Below, one piece after another: positions 8,385 to 16,819 of a stretch of DNA of 64,000 nucleotides. The notes under the pieces were generated by a model that was not told the DNA's origin, did no database searches, and saw nothing but the letters and a program-made list of their open reading frames with translations. The stretch's first letter is position 1; each line of letters opens with the position of its first letter. The stretch covers positions 1 through 64,000 of the forward strand of contig JAUHYW010000008.1 in the NCBI GenBank assembly GCA_030426085.1, read 5' to 3'. The stretch comes from a bacterium. Its GTDB lineage: Bacteria; Myxococcota_A; Bradymonadia; UBA7976; UBA1532. The translations under genes and the position numbers were made by a program.

Positions 8385-9260
8385 ATGTCGTCCGCCTGTC
8401 GCTCCGCCGTGTTCGTCCGCCCCGCCCTGCTGCTCGCCGCCCTGCTGCTCGCCGCCCCGGCCGCCGCCGAGAAGACGAGGCGCCCGAGCTGGGGCGGCTT
8501 CCGCTCGCCGACGGCCCAGGCCCCCGAGGCGCTGGGCAGCTACACCCGGGGCTGCCTGCTGGGCGGGGTGGCCCTGCCCGAGGCGGGGCCCGGCTTCGAG
8601 ACCATCCGCCGCCACCGCCGACGCTACTTCGGTCACCCGGCGCTGGCCCGCTTCGTGACCGGCTACGGGCGCACGCTGGACGCCCTCGGCCTGGGCCCGG
8701 TGCTGGTGGGTGATCTGTCGCAGCCCCGGGGCGGGCCGATGACGTCGGGGCACCGCAGCCACCAGATGGGGCTGGACGTGGACTTCTGGTTCACCCGGCC
8801 CGCGGGCAGCCGGAGGTCGGACGCGGCCTTCGCCTCGCTGGTCGACGAGCGGCGGGAGCGGATCGACCCCGAGGTCTACCGGGCCCACCACGCCGAGATG
8901 CTGCGCCGGGCGGCGCTCGATCCGGCGGTGGCCCGCATCTTCGTGGGCTGGGTGATCAAGCGCGAGCTGTGCCGCACGGTGAAGGGTGATCGGGGCTGGC
9001 TGCGCAAGATCCGGCCGTGGTGGGGGCACACCCGGCACTTTCATGTGCGGCTGGCGTGCCCCGAGGGCAGCCCGGAGTGTCTCGATCAGGCGGCCATCCC
9101 CGAGGGCGACGGCTGCGGCACCGAGAGCTGGTTTTCGAAGGCCGAGGTGGCCCGCCGCAAGCGGGAGGCGCGCATGGGCAGACCGAAGAAGGGGCCCCGC
9201 CCGAAGAAGCCGCCCCGCCCGCCGCTGCCGGCCCGCTGCCGGGCGCTGGTCGAGGGCTGA
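8385..9260 (+). CDS. mepA: Penicillin-insensitive murein endopeptidase, MepA-like (M74)
   Basis: The product is 291 residues from the ATG at 8385. A signal peptide with a long leucine/alanine core (LLLAALLLAAPAAA) ends near residue 29, so it acts in the periplasm. The LAS-type zinc site is clear: SGHRSHQMGLDVD (121-133, His and Asp ligands) and WWGHTRHFHVRL (212-223). By family knowledge the enzyme cleaves D-Ala-meso-DAP cross-links of peptidoglycan. The tail after residue 250 is lysine- and proline-rich (RPKKGPRPKKPPRP), which could bind the polyanionic wall; this is inference. It converges on the MopE-repeat lipoprotein gene, stops only 12 bases apart. Confidence 0.9.
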   Translation: MSSACRSAVFVRPALLLAALLLAAPAAAEKTRRPSWGGFRSPTAQAPEALGSYTRGCLLGGVALPEAGPGFETIRRHRRRYFGHPALARFVTGYGRTLDALGLGPVLVGDLSQPRGGPMTSGHRSHQMGLDVDFWFTRPAGSRRSDAAFASLVDERRERIDPEVYRAHHAEMLRRAALDPAVARIFVGWVIKRELCRTVKGDRGWLRKIRPWWGHTRHFHVRLACPEGSPECLDQAAIPEGDGCGTESWFSKAEVARRKREARMGRPKKGPRPKKPPRPPLPARCRALVEG

Positions 9261-9272
9261 GGGGCGGGGGGC

Positions 9273-11240
9273 TCAGTCGACCCGCAGGATCACGACCCGG
9301 GTCTCGCCCAGCCCGTCGCGGCGCAGGCTCACCGCCACCAGCCGGCTGCCGTCGGGGCCCTCGGCGCTGGCGGCCACCGACGGGGTGAAGACGGGGGCCA
9401 GCGGCTCGGGCGCGCCCATCAGGTCGAGGTCGACCACGGACGCCTCGCCGTTCACGTCCAGCCGCAGGAAGCGCAGCCCGTGGTCGCTCAGGATGAGGAG
9501 CAGCGGCGGGGCCTCGTCCCGGGCGGGCAGGATCGCCAGCGCCCGGCCGACGTCGTCGAGCGGCAGGCGCACGCTCTGGCCCAGGTCGGGCTCGGCGATG
9601 TCGACCCACGGCTGATCGGCGTCGAGCGCGGCGACGAGCGGGGTCCCGTCGGGCAGCATCGGCCCCATCACGAGGTGTTCGCCCACCCCGGGCGCGGGCC
9701 CGAAGAGGGTGTCGCTGCGCTCGGCGCCGCCGCCGAAGGTGTTGCCCAGGTAGAGCACCTGCCGGGCGTCCTCGGCGCCGGTGGTGGCGACGGTCGCCGG
9801 GCGCCCCTGCCCGTCCCGGGCCATGAACAGCGCCCGGGGGAATCCCACCGACTCGGGCAGCGTGAGGTCGTAGTCGTCGGCGATGGTGTCCCGCAGGCGG
9901 AAGTCGAAGTGGCGCACGACGCCGGCTCCGTCCATCGCGTCGGGGTCGCCCACCGCGAATGACGCCCGCCCGTGCACCGCGGCCACCGGGCCCCGGTAGC
10001 GGACCCCGTCGTGGCCGTTGTCGGTGTCGAGGCCGTTGCCCCCCGCGCGCAGCACCCGCACCTGGCCCAGCTCGTCGCGGGCGTCGACGAGGATGACCTC
10101 CCGCCGGTCGTCGTCGTCGATGTCGGCGGCGATCATCGCCCGCCCGTCGACCAGCAGGTCGTCCCGGCCCCACACCTCTTCGCCGTCGGCCCCCGAGAGG
10201 GCGAAGACGCCGCGGCGGGCGAGCACGGCGAAGTCGGCCACCCCGTCGCCGTTCACGTCGCCGAGCTCGGCCAGCGCCCGCCCCAGGGACTCGGCGAACG
10301 CGCCGTCGAGGTGGCCGAGTTCCTGCACGCACAGGGTCATCGGCGGGGCGCCGACGCAGGGCTCGACCCCCGCCGCGCAGATCGGGCGCGATTCGAGCGC
10401 GCAGATGCCGCACGGGCTGTCGCCCTCGTCGACCACGCCGTCGCAGTCGTCGTCCAGGTCGTTGCACTGCTCTTCGACCGGCTCGACGGCGCCGTCGCAG
10501 GGGGTCCAGTCGCCGTCGGCGCAGGTCTGGATGCCCTGGCTGCACTCGCCTTCGGGGATGCCGCAGGGGCGCTCGAGCTGCTCGTCGACCTCGCCGTCGC
10601 AGTCGTCGTCGACCCCGTTGCAGCTCTCGTCGGTGGGCCCGGCGCCGTCGCATCCGGTCCACGCGCCGTCCTGGCAGCGGTCGACCCCGCCGCAGTCGTT
10701 CGCGTCGCCGCAGCCCTGAGTCAGCCCCTCGTCGACCTCGCCGTCGCAGTCCTGGTCCTGCCCGTCGCACACCTCGTCGACCGGGCCCACCCCGTCGCAC
10801 GCGGTCCACGCCCCGCCCTCGCAGCGCGCCTGCCCCCGCACGCACAGGCCCTCGCCCATGCCGCAGGCCCGCTCCAGGCCCTCGTCGGTGGCGCCGTCGC
10901 AGTCGTTGTCCAGGCCGTCGCACGCCTCGCGGGCGTCGGCGCCGGGCAGGCAGTCGATGGGGAAGCCGCTGACGCAGCGGGCGGCGGCCGAGGTGGCCCG
11001 GCACTGGCCGATGCCGCACGCGTCGAGGCCCACGAAGTCCTCGTCGTAGCGCCCGTCGCAGTCGTCGTCGACGCCGTCGCAGGTCGGATCGGTGGTGGCG
11101 CAGTCGGGGCCCTGGTCGATCGGGTCGGGGTCGTCGGCGTCGGGCGGGGCCGCGTCGAAGCGGCGGTCGAGCGGCCGGGTCTGGAAGCAGCCCACCAGCG
11201 TCAAGGCGAGCAGCGTGGTGAATCCCCGCGCGACGAGCAT
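9273..11240 (-). CDS. MopE-repeat lipoprotein with FG-GAP/VCBS-like C-terminus
   Basis: The product is 655 residues. A short signal ends in the lipobox LTLVGC (Cys18). About residues 40-270 hold repeats of the form CDGxDxDCDGxxDEG, the putative metal-binding motif seen in MopE and many myxobacterial surface proteins, alternating with CxxGxxxCxxGxWxxC units. The remaining 380 residues include LGDVNGDGVADFAVLARRG and DIDDDDRREVILVD, resembling FG-GAP/VCBS beta-propeller blades. It should be a surface or periplasmic calcium-binding lipoprotein; the ligand or partner is unknown. The stop lies 12 bases from that of the murein endopeptidase on the other strand. Confidence 0.8.
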   Translation of the reverse strand: MLVARGFTTLLALTLVGCFQTRPLDRRFDAAPPDADDPDPIDQGPDCATTDPTCDGVDDDCDGRYDEDFVGLDACGIGQCRATSAAARCVSGFPIDCLPGADAREACDGLDNDCDGATDEGLERACGMGEGLCVRGQARCEGGAWTACDGVGPVDEVCDGQDQDCDGEVDEGLTQGCGDANDCGGVDRCQDGAWTGCDGAGPTDESCNGVDDDCDGEVDEQLERPCGIPEGECSQGIQTCADGDWTPCDGAVEPVEEQCNDLDDDCDGVVDEGDSPCGICALESRPICAAGVEPCVGAPPMTLCVQELGHLDGAFAESLGRALAELGDVNGDGVADFAVLARRGVFALSGADGEEVWGRDDLLVDGRAMIAADIDDDDRREVILVDARDELGQVRVLRAGGNGLDTDNGHDGVRYRGPVAAVHGRASFAVGDPDAMDGAGVVRHFDFRLRDTIADDYDLTLPESVGFPRALFMARDGQGRPATVATTGAEDARQVLYLGNTFGGGAERSDTLFGPAPGVGEHLVMGPMLPDGTPLVAALDADQPWVDIAEPDLGQSVRLPLDDVGRALAILPARDEAPPLLLILSDHGLRFLRLDVNGEASVVDLDLMGAPEPLAPVFTPSVAASAEGPDGSRLVAVSLRRDGLGETRVVILRVD

Positions 11241-11285
11241 CGGTGTCCCCCCGGATGGCAGAGGGTCAGGATTGCCCAGGACGGG

Positions 11286-12053
11286 TCAGAAACGCCAGAC
11301 GGCCCACACCGCCGAGGGCGAGATCCACAGCGCGGTGGGGGTCGGGTCGTCCCACACGATGGCCGCGATGCCCAGGCCCGCCGCCCCGGCCAGCCCGGCC
11401 AGCCCGATCATCGAGCGGACCATGGCCTCCGACTCGGCGTCCCGCACCAGCCCCGCCCAGCGGTCGGCCTCGGCCTCGGTCTCGGCGTCCCGGTAGCGGG
11501 CATGGGCCGCGTCGGCGTCTCCGTCGGCCTCGGCGGCGAGGAAGAGCGCCACCCCGCCGACGATCGCCGCGGCGGCGGCGCCCCCGGCCAGCCACCACCG
11601 GGTCGGATCGGTCGGCGGCGGGGCCACGACCTTCTCCACCACCGTCGGCGCGGTCGGCGGCGGGGGCGTGTTGCGGGCGGCGCAGCGCTCGACCAGGATC
11701 GCCCGCCCGGCCCGGGCCCGGGTCAGCGCCGACTCGCTGCGCCGCTCGTCGGCGTGGGTCAGGAAGGTCTCGAACCAGGCGGCCCCCTCGCACACCGGGG
11801 GGTCGGGCAGGCCCCGCTCGACCATCAGCTCGACGCAGCGGCCGAGGTTGTAGTGGATGGGCGCGAAGTGCACGTGCTCGGGGCCGATGCGGCGGCGCAC
11901 GGCGTCGAACCGCTCGAGCGCGGTCTTCAGGTCGCCGCTGCGGTAGGCCTCGGTGCCGGCGTAGTACAGGTCGTCGATCGTCTCGGCCCCGGCCGGCGGG
12001 ATCACGAGCCCGAGCGCCAGCAGCGGCCCGATGAGCGCCCGCCCGACCCTCAC
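11286..12053 (-). CDS. TPR-like exported membrane protein coupled to kinase gene
   Basis: The product is 255 residues if translation begins at the GTG at 12053, which overlaps the stop of the upstream kinase gene as GTGA. A signal sequence (IGPLLALGLVIPPAGA) is followed by a tetratricopeptide-like segment (YYAGTEAYRSGDLKTALERFDAV) and then two hydrophobic helices near the C-terminus (WWLAGGAAAAAIVGGVALFLA and MIGLAGLAGAAGLGIAAIVW). The four-base overlap implies translation coupled to the kinase. A role as a partner of the kinase is inference; no known family is recognised beyond the TPR-like part. Confidence 0.75.
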   Translation of the reverse strand: MRVGRALIGPLLALGLVIPPAGAETIDDLYYAGTEAYRSGDLKTALERFDAVRRRIGPEHVHFAPIHYNLGRCVELMVERGLPDPPVCEGAAWFETFLTHADERRSESALTRARAGRAILVERCAARNTPPPPTAPTVVEKVVAPPPTDPTRWWLAGGAAAAAIVGGVALFLAAEADGDADAAHARYRDAETEAEADRWAGLVRDAESEAMVRSMIGLAGLAGAAGLGIAAIVWDDPTPTALWISPSAVWAVWRF

Positions 12054-14185
12054 TTGACCTCGCCGTCGACGCATTGCTGGTCGACGAGGGGCAGCTTGCA
12101 CCGGGCGACCCGGCGGCCGAGGCGGCGGGCGCGGTCCTGGGGGAAGGCCCGGGGCAGCCCGTCGTGCAGCCGGCGGGCCTGGCTGCAGCGGCAGGTCGAC
12201 AGGGCCTCGAGGATGGGGTCTTCGTAGCGCTGGATCTGGCGCCAGCCCATAGCGGCCCGGTGGCGCACGGGGCGGGCGCCGTCGGTCGCCGGGGCCCCGT
12301 CGGCCGGATCGGCGTCGACGGCGGCCGGGGCCGCGTCGGGCAGGGCCACGTCGGGGGTGGGCACGAGCGGCGGCGGCTGGTCGCCCACCGACAGGCGGAT
12401 GGTCTCGACCGGGCCGGCGTCGCCCCCGTCCTCGCCGGTGACCCACGGCACCAGCGCCAGGGCCAGCATCGCCACCCCGGCCAGCGCGGCGGCCACGAGC
12501 CACCACGGGCGGCGGCCCTCGTCGGGCGGATCGACCAGCCCCAGCTCGCCCCGGGCGGCCTGGATGGTGCCGCTGGTCTCGCGCAGCGCGGTCGGGGCGT
12601 GGCTGACGTCGATGTCGCCCCAGGCGGGCGAGGCCTCGGTGGTCATCGGGCCGCCGGGGTCGAGGGTCGGCAGCGCGGCGAGGTCGGGGTCGATGACCAC
12701 GCTCTGCTCGGCGCCCATGATCGGGGGCGGCTCGAGCAGGGTCTCGCCCTCCTCATCCGGGGGCAGCTCCGGGGACGGGTCGCGGGCGGCGGCCGGCTCG
12801 ACCGGGGCTTCGGGGGCCGGGCGGACCTCGGACTCGACGGTCATCGAGCCCTCGCCGGGATCGTCCACCGAGGAGGCCGGCCCCAGCGCGGCGTCGAGCG
12901 CGGCGTCCAGGGAGTCGTCGGGCGCGGCGTCGGGCGCGGCGTCGGGCGCGTCGGCCGGCGGGGCGTCGACCGCGCCGTCGGGCAGGGTCGAGGCGGGGGC
13001 CGGCTCGTCGGTGCTCGCCGGCAGCGCGTCGGAGGCCTCGGTGGCCTCGGCCCCGTCGAGGTCGCCCGCGCCGGCCACGATCGCCCGGGCGGAGGCCGAG
13101 GGCCCCGAGAGGCCGTCCATGGAGCCGCTCGGCGCAGCGTCGCCCGGCGCAGCGTCGCCCGGCGGGCCCTCGATCGGGGTCGGCTCGGCGGTCTCGACCG
13201 CCGCCGAGCCGGGCAGCGCGGCGAGCAGGGCCTCCCGCATCTCGGCGGCGTCGGCGAAGCGGTCGGCGGGGTTCTTGAGCAGCACCCGCTCGATCCAGGC
13301 CCGCAGCGTGGGCGGGGCGAGCGCCTCGTCGAGCCGGGGCGCCGGCTGGTACAGGTGGGCCGCGGCGATCTCGGCCTGGGAGCCGTCGAACGGGGCCTGC
13401 CCGGCGAGCATCTCGTAGAACATGATGCCCACCGCGTAGCAGTCGGTGGCCGAGCCCACCTGCCCCCCCTGGCGGAGCTGCTCGGGCGCCATGTAGCGCA
13501 CCGTGCCCAGCACCAGCCCGGTCCCGGTCTTGGGGCCCTCGTCGTCGTCCTCGGCCTCGAGCACCTTGGCGATGCCGAAGTCGATGACCTTCACCGTGTC
13601 GTCCCGGTGCTCGACGACGAGGATGTTGGCCGGCTTGAGGTCGCGGTGCACCAGCCCCAGGGCGTGGGCGTGGGTCAGGGCTTCGAGGATCTGGGCGGTG
13701 ATGTGCACCGCCTGGCGGGGCGAGAGGCGCTTCTTGGACCGCAGGATGCGCTTGAGCGAGCGGCCGGGCACCAGCTCGAGGGCCATGAACAGCGCGTCGT
13801 CGGCCTCACCGTAGTGGTAGACCTGCACGATGTGCGGGTCGCGCAGCCGCTCGAGCAGCCGGGCCTCCTGGGTGAAGCGGGCCCGGGCGTCGGCGTTGTG
13901 CCGCTCGGCCCCGGGGCGGATGGTCTTGATGGCCACCTGCCGCCGGTCGTGGGCTCGATCGATCGCCCGGTAGACCGCGCCGAAGCCGCCGAGCCCGAGG
14001 ATGTCGAAGATGAGGTAGTTGTCGGCCAGCGAGCGCCCGAGCAGGGCGTCGCTGCCGAAGCGCTCGGCGGTGGCGGCCGGCACGAGGACCCGCTCGTCGT
14101 GCGGGCAGAGGTCGCCCGGTGCCCGATCGGAATACGCCCGACCGCAGCCCAAGCAACGCCACTCTCCCGGCTCGACCGTCGCCAT
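12050..14185 (-). CDS. Ser/Thr protein kinase with N-terminal zinc-ribbon-like motif
   Basis: The product is 711 residues. It opens with CLGC (11-14) and CPH (27-29), a probable zinc ribbon. The kinase domain starts near residue 57 with glycine loop LGLGGFGAV (63-71), lysine in VAIKT (about 87), HRDLKPAN (180-187), DFG (202-204) and MAPEQL. A long Ala/Pro/Asp-rich linker of about 230 residues follows, then one transmembrane helix (561-584) and a short extracytoplasmic tail ending in a cysteine-containing segment (CRCSQ). This is the membrane-anchored Hanks kinase type. The next gene downstream overlaps by GTGA and is likely co-expressed. Substrates are unknown. Confidence 0.9.
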   Translation of the reverse strand: MATVEPGEWRCLGCGRAYSDRAPGDLCPHDERVLVPAATAERFGSDALLGRSLADNYLIFDILGLGGFGAVYRAIDRAHDRRQVAIKTIRPGAERHNADARARFTQEARLLERLRDPHIVQVYHYGEADDALFMALELVPGRSLKRILRSKKRLSPRQAVHITAQILEALTHAHALGLVHRDLKPANILVVEHRDDTVKVIDFGIAKVLEAEDDDEGPKTGTGLVLGTVRYMAPEQLRQGGQVGSATDCYAVGIMFYEMLAGQAPFDGSQAEIAAAHLYQPAPRLDEALAPPTLRAWIERVLLKNPADRFADAAEMREALLAALPGSAAVETAEPTPIEGPPGDAAPGDAAPSGSMDGLSGPSASARAIVAGAGDLDGAEATEASDALPASTDEPAPASTLPDGAVDAPPADAPDAAPDAAPDDSLDAALDAALGPASSVDDPGEGSMTVESEVRPAPEAPVEPAAARDPSPELPPDEEGETLLEPPPIMGAEQSVVIDPDLAALPTLDPGGPMTTEASPAWGDIDVSHAPTALRETSGTIQAARGELGLVDPPDEGRRPWWLVAAALAGVAMLALALVPWVTGEDGGDAGPVETIRLSVGDQPPPLVPTPDVALPDAAPAAVDADPADGAPATDGARPVRHRAAMGWRQIQRYEDPILEALSTCRCSQARRLHDGLPRAFPQDRARRLGRRVARCKLPLVDQQCVDGEVK

Positions 14186-14318
14186 CTCCGCTCCGCCGTC
14201 GGCCCGCGACTGCGGACAGACGGGCGCGTCTTCGCCGGCGCAGTGTACGCCACCGGCCGCGAACAGAGAAACCGGGCGCCGAAAAAGCGCGCCCGGGGGT
14301 CCGCCGGCCGATGCTCGC

Positions 14319-14903
14319 TCAGCCGCCCTCGCCCAGCCCGGCCAGGGCGGCGGCGGCGTTCGTGCGCTCGATGCCCACCGGCCACGACAGCGCCTCGCCG
14401 GCCGGATCGAAGGTCCAGTGCACGGTGCGGGTGCCCCGATCGGCGACCTCGGGGGTCGCCCGGACGGCGGCGAGGTGGGCGTTGCTGCCCACGAAGGCGA
14501 TCATCGCCTCGGTGTCCCGCCACAGGGCCAGGGTGCGGTAGGCCCCGCACGTCGGCGAGCCGCCGAGGGCGACCCCGAGCAGGCCGTCGGTCTCGGCGAG
14601 GCTGGCCGAGATGTCGCCCATCAGCGCCTGGAATCGCTCGCCGGCGCCGGGGGCGTCGCGCAGGTAGAGCACGGTGCTCGTCGCGACCAGGGGCCCGTCG
14701 GTCGGGCCGGCGTAGGCCCCGTCGACGAAGCCCGGGCCGCGCAGGATGTCGCCTTGGAAGTCGGCCTCTTCGCAGTCGGCGCGGCTCGGGGTCTCGTCGG
14801 CCGTGGGCGGGTCGGGCACGTAGGGGGTGTCGGTGGAGTCGTCGTCGCAGGCGGTCAGGGCCAGGGCGAAGGCGAACAGGGTCGCGATGCGGGTCGGGGT
14901 CAT
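14319..14903 (-). CDS. Small lipoprotein with ABM-like (ferredoxin-like) fold
   Basis: The product is 194 residues from the ATG at 14903, preceded by GAGAGGAG eight bases upstream. A signal with lipobox ALTAC (Cys19) is followed by an acidic spacer. The C-terminal half (TVLYLRDAPGAGERFQAL through ALWRDTEAMIAFVGSNAH) recalls the antibiotic-biosynthesis monooxygenase/DUF3291 dimeric alpha-beta barrel group, in which a tryptophan follows the second long strand; this is a weak resemblance. It lies between the kinase gene and another small lipoprotein gene on the same strand, 77 bases from the latter, so the two may be co-transcribed. Confidence 0.7.
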   Translation of the reverse strand: MTPTRIATLFAFALALTACDDDSTDTPYVPDPPTADETPSRADCEEADFQGDILRGPGFVDGAYAGPTDGPLVATSTVLYLRDAPGAGERFQALMGDISASLAETDGLLGVALGGSPTCGAYRTLALWRDTEAMIAFVGSNAHLAAVRATPEVADRGTRTVHWTFDPAGEALSWPVGIERTNAAAALAGLGEGG

Positions 14904-14980
14904 CGGGTGCTCCTCTCGGGTCGTGCGCGGGGTCGCCGCGCGAGTGGTGGACGAGTCGAAGGGGTGTGCGGGCGGCGGGC

Positions 14981-15448
14981 TCAGCCCCCGGCCGCGGGGG
15001 ACAGGTCGACGAAGGCCAGCTCGGCGAAGGTCCGGTCGAGGCGCCGGGAGCGGAAGTCGGCCTTGCGGGCGAAGACCCGGGCCTCGACCCGCTGCCCGAC
15101 CGCCGGGCCGGGGCCCATGACCACCGCCCAGCCGCCGTCGGTCAGGCGGAAGTAGGTGTAGCCCCCGGTGGGCAGCACCTCGGCGACGACCCCGGCGAGC
15201 GCCTCGCCGTCGGCCCGCTGGATGCCGGCGAGGGGGTTGCCGGCGGGGGGGTCGCCGGAGAGGGGGTCGCCGGTGGCGGCCGTGGCCGGCGGGCGGCCCT
15301 CGGCGACGGCCGGCGGGCTGGCCTCGCACCCCGCGACGCCGGCCAGCGCGGCGAAGGCCAGGATGCTGGCGCAGGCGACGCTCAGCGGTGAGGTGAGGTC
15401 CAAGCGGGCGGGCAGGCGGGCAGACAGCGCGGCGATGAGGCGGGACAT
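14981..15448 (-). CDS. Small lipoprotein, NrfJ-like OB-fold
   Basis: The product is 155 residues from the ATG at 15448, which has GAGGAG at a good distance upstream. The hydrophobic segment ends in AGVAGC (Cys41), a lipobox set unusually far from the start. After a Pro/Gly-rich spacer, the segment GVVAEVLPTGGYTYFRL and GQRVEAR resembles the small OB-fold seen in NrfJ-type and similar periplasmic proteins. The function is not known. It is followed on the same strand by the ABM-like lipoprotein gene. Confidence 0.7.
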   Translation of the reverse strand: MSRLIAALSARLPARLDLTSPLSVACASILAFAALAGVAGCEASPPAVAEGRPPATAATGDPLSGDPPAGNPLAGIQRADGEALAGVVAEVLPTGGYTYFRLTDGGWAVVMGPGPAVGQRVEARVFARKADFRSRRLDRTFAELAFVDLSPAAGG

Positions 15449-15693
15449 GGCGGCTCCTCGATGGGGGACGGTCCTGCAAAACCGCGGCGGGTCGGGCGTG
15501 TCACCGCGGCCTCTCGATGGATGCAGGATGCCCCACCGGCCGCCCGCCTCGCCTGACCCCGCCCGCCATCGTCCTGGCACCGCGCGCTGGCCTCGCGCGC
15601 CACGGGACCCGATCGAGGCGCCACCCCGAGGCCCGTGATTGCCAGCCGACGGCGGGCTGCCGCATGCTGGGCCGCGAACCGGAGAGCCACGCC

Positions 15694-16695
15694 ATGCGCC
15701 GTCCGACCGAGCTGCCGAGCACCATGGGCACCGCCCTGCGCCACCTCGTGCGCTTCGCCGAGGGTCGGGGGGTCGACGTGCAGCGCCTCATCGACGACTC
15801 GCCGCTCGACCGGGCGATGCTCGACGACCCGCTCGTGCGGCTGCCGGCGGCGGCGGCCGACGCGCTGTTCGACCGCATCCTGCGGGCCGGCGGCGACCCG
15901 CTGCTGCACCTGCGCATGGCGCCCGAGGTGCCCATCGGCGCGTTCCAGGTCATCGACTTCGTCGCCAGCAGCGCCGATACGCTCGGCGAGGGCTACCGCT
16001 CGCTGGCCCGCTACTTCTGCATCGTGCACCAGGCGGTCGGCTTCTCGGTCGAGGAGGCCGAGGGCGAGCACCGCTTCGTCTACCGCCCCGGCGCGCTCGG
16101 CGGCGACGGCGCGTTCTCGATGGCGATGTCGGCCACCCGCTTCGTGGCCCTCGCCGGCCCCGCGGCCACCCCCCGGCGCGCCGAGCTGATCCGGGCGCCG
16201 ATCGACGACCCCGCGCTGGCCCGGCGCCTCTTCGGCGATCACGTCGTCTACGGCGCCCCCCGGGACATGCTGGTCTTCGACGATGCGCAGTGGGCCCTGC
16301 CCCAGCCGGGGCGCAACCCGATGCTGCAAGCGGTGTTGCAGCAGCACGCCCGCAGCCTGCACGCCGACCTCGCGGTGCCCGAGACCCTCGCCGATCGGGT
16401 CGCCGCCGAGCTGCGGCGCCTGCTCGGCCAGGGCCGGGCCGAGCTGCGCCACGCCGCCCGCCGCCTCGCGATGAGCCCCCGCACGCTCCAGCGCCGCCTG
16501 CGGGCCGACGGCACCTCGTTCCAGGCGCTGCTCGACGCCACCCGGCGCGACCTCGCCGCGCATTACCTCGCCGACGAGGCGCTGACCGTGCTCGACGTGG
16601 CGTTCATGCTGGGCTACGCCGACGAGAGCGCGTTCCACCGGGCCTTCCGCCGATGGCACGCCCGCAGCCCGGGGGAGTGGCGCCGCGATCGGTGA
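15694..16695 (+). CDS. AraC-family transcriptional regulator (OruR/ArgR-like)
   Basis: The product is 333 residues from the ATG at 15694, which has GGAGAG nine bases upstream; an in-frame ATG at 15664 lacks such a site. Residues about 20-195 match the ligand-binding domain found in the OruR/PF12625 group of AraC regulators, with the typical DPLLHLRMA and GAFQVIDFVASSADTLGE stretches. The C-terminus carries the two helix-turn-helix units (LAMSPRTLQRRLRADGTSF, then VLDVAFMLGYADESAFHRAF). It should be a cytoplasmic DNA-binding protein. It lies divergent to the NrfJ-like gene and just upstream of the Septu-like operon; control of either is inference. Confidence 0.88.
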   Translation: MRRPTELPSTMGTALRHLVRFAEGRGVDVQRLIDDSPLDRAMLDDPLVRLPAAAADALFDRILRAGGDPLLHLRMAPEVPIGAFQVIDFVASSADTLGEGYRSLARYFCIVHQAVGFSVEEAEGEHRFVYRPGALGGDGAFSMAMSATRFVALAGPAATPRRAELIRAPIDDPALARRLFGDHVVYGAPRDMLVFDDAQWALPQPGRNPMLQAVLQQHARSLHADLAVPETLADRVAAELRRLLGQGRAELRHAARRLAMSPRTLQRRLRADGTSFQALLDATRRDLAAHYLADEALTVLDVAFMLGYADESAFHRAFRRWHARSPGEWRRDR

Positions 16696-16819
16696 GTGGC
16701 GTACTCACCCGGCGTCGACGCCCATCCCAGCCGCCCGCACGGTCGAGGGTGGAGCGGCCGGCACAGCGGGTGTAAGCTCAGCCCCGCCCAGGGCTGGCTG
16801 CGGCCGAGATGGAGGCACG

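Noticed and set aside
14272-14296. Hairpin CCGGGCGC/GCGCCCGG after the ABM-like lipoprotein gene
   Set aside because: The stem is real, but the run of A/T lies in the loop rather than after the stem, so it is not a standard terminator, and 8-bp GC stems are frequent here.
16692-16708. Hairpin GTGAGT/ACTCAC overlapping the end of the AraC gene
   Set aside because: The stem is only six pairs and no T tract follows; it is too weak to call as terminator or operator.
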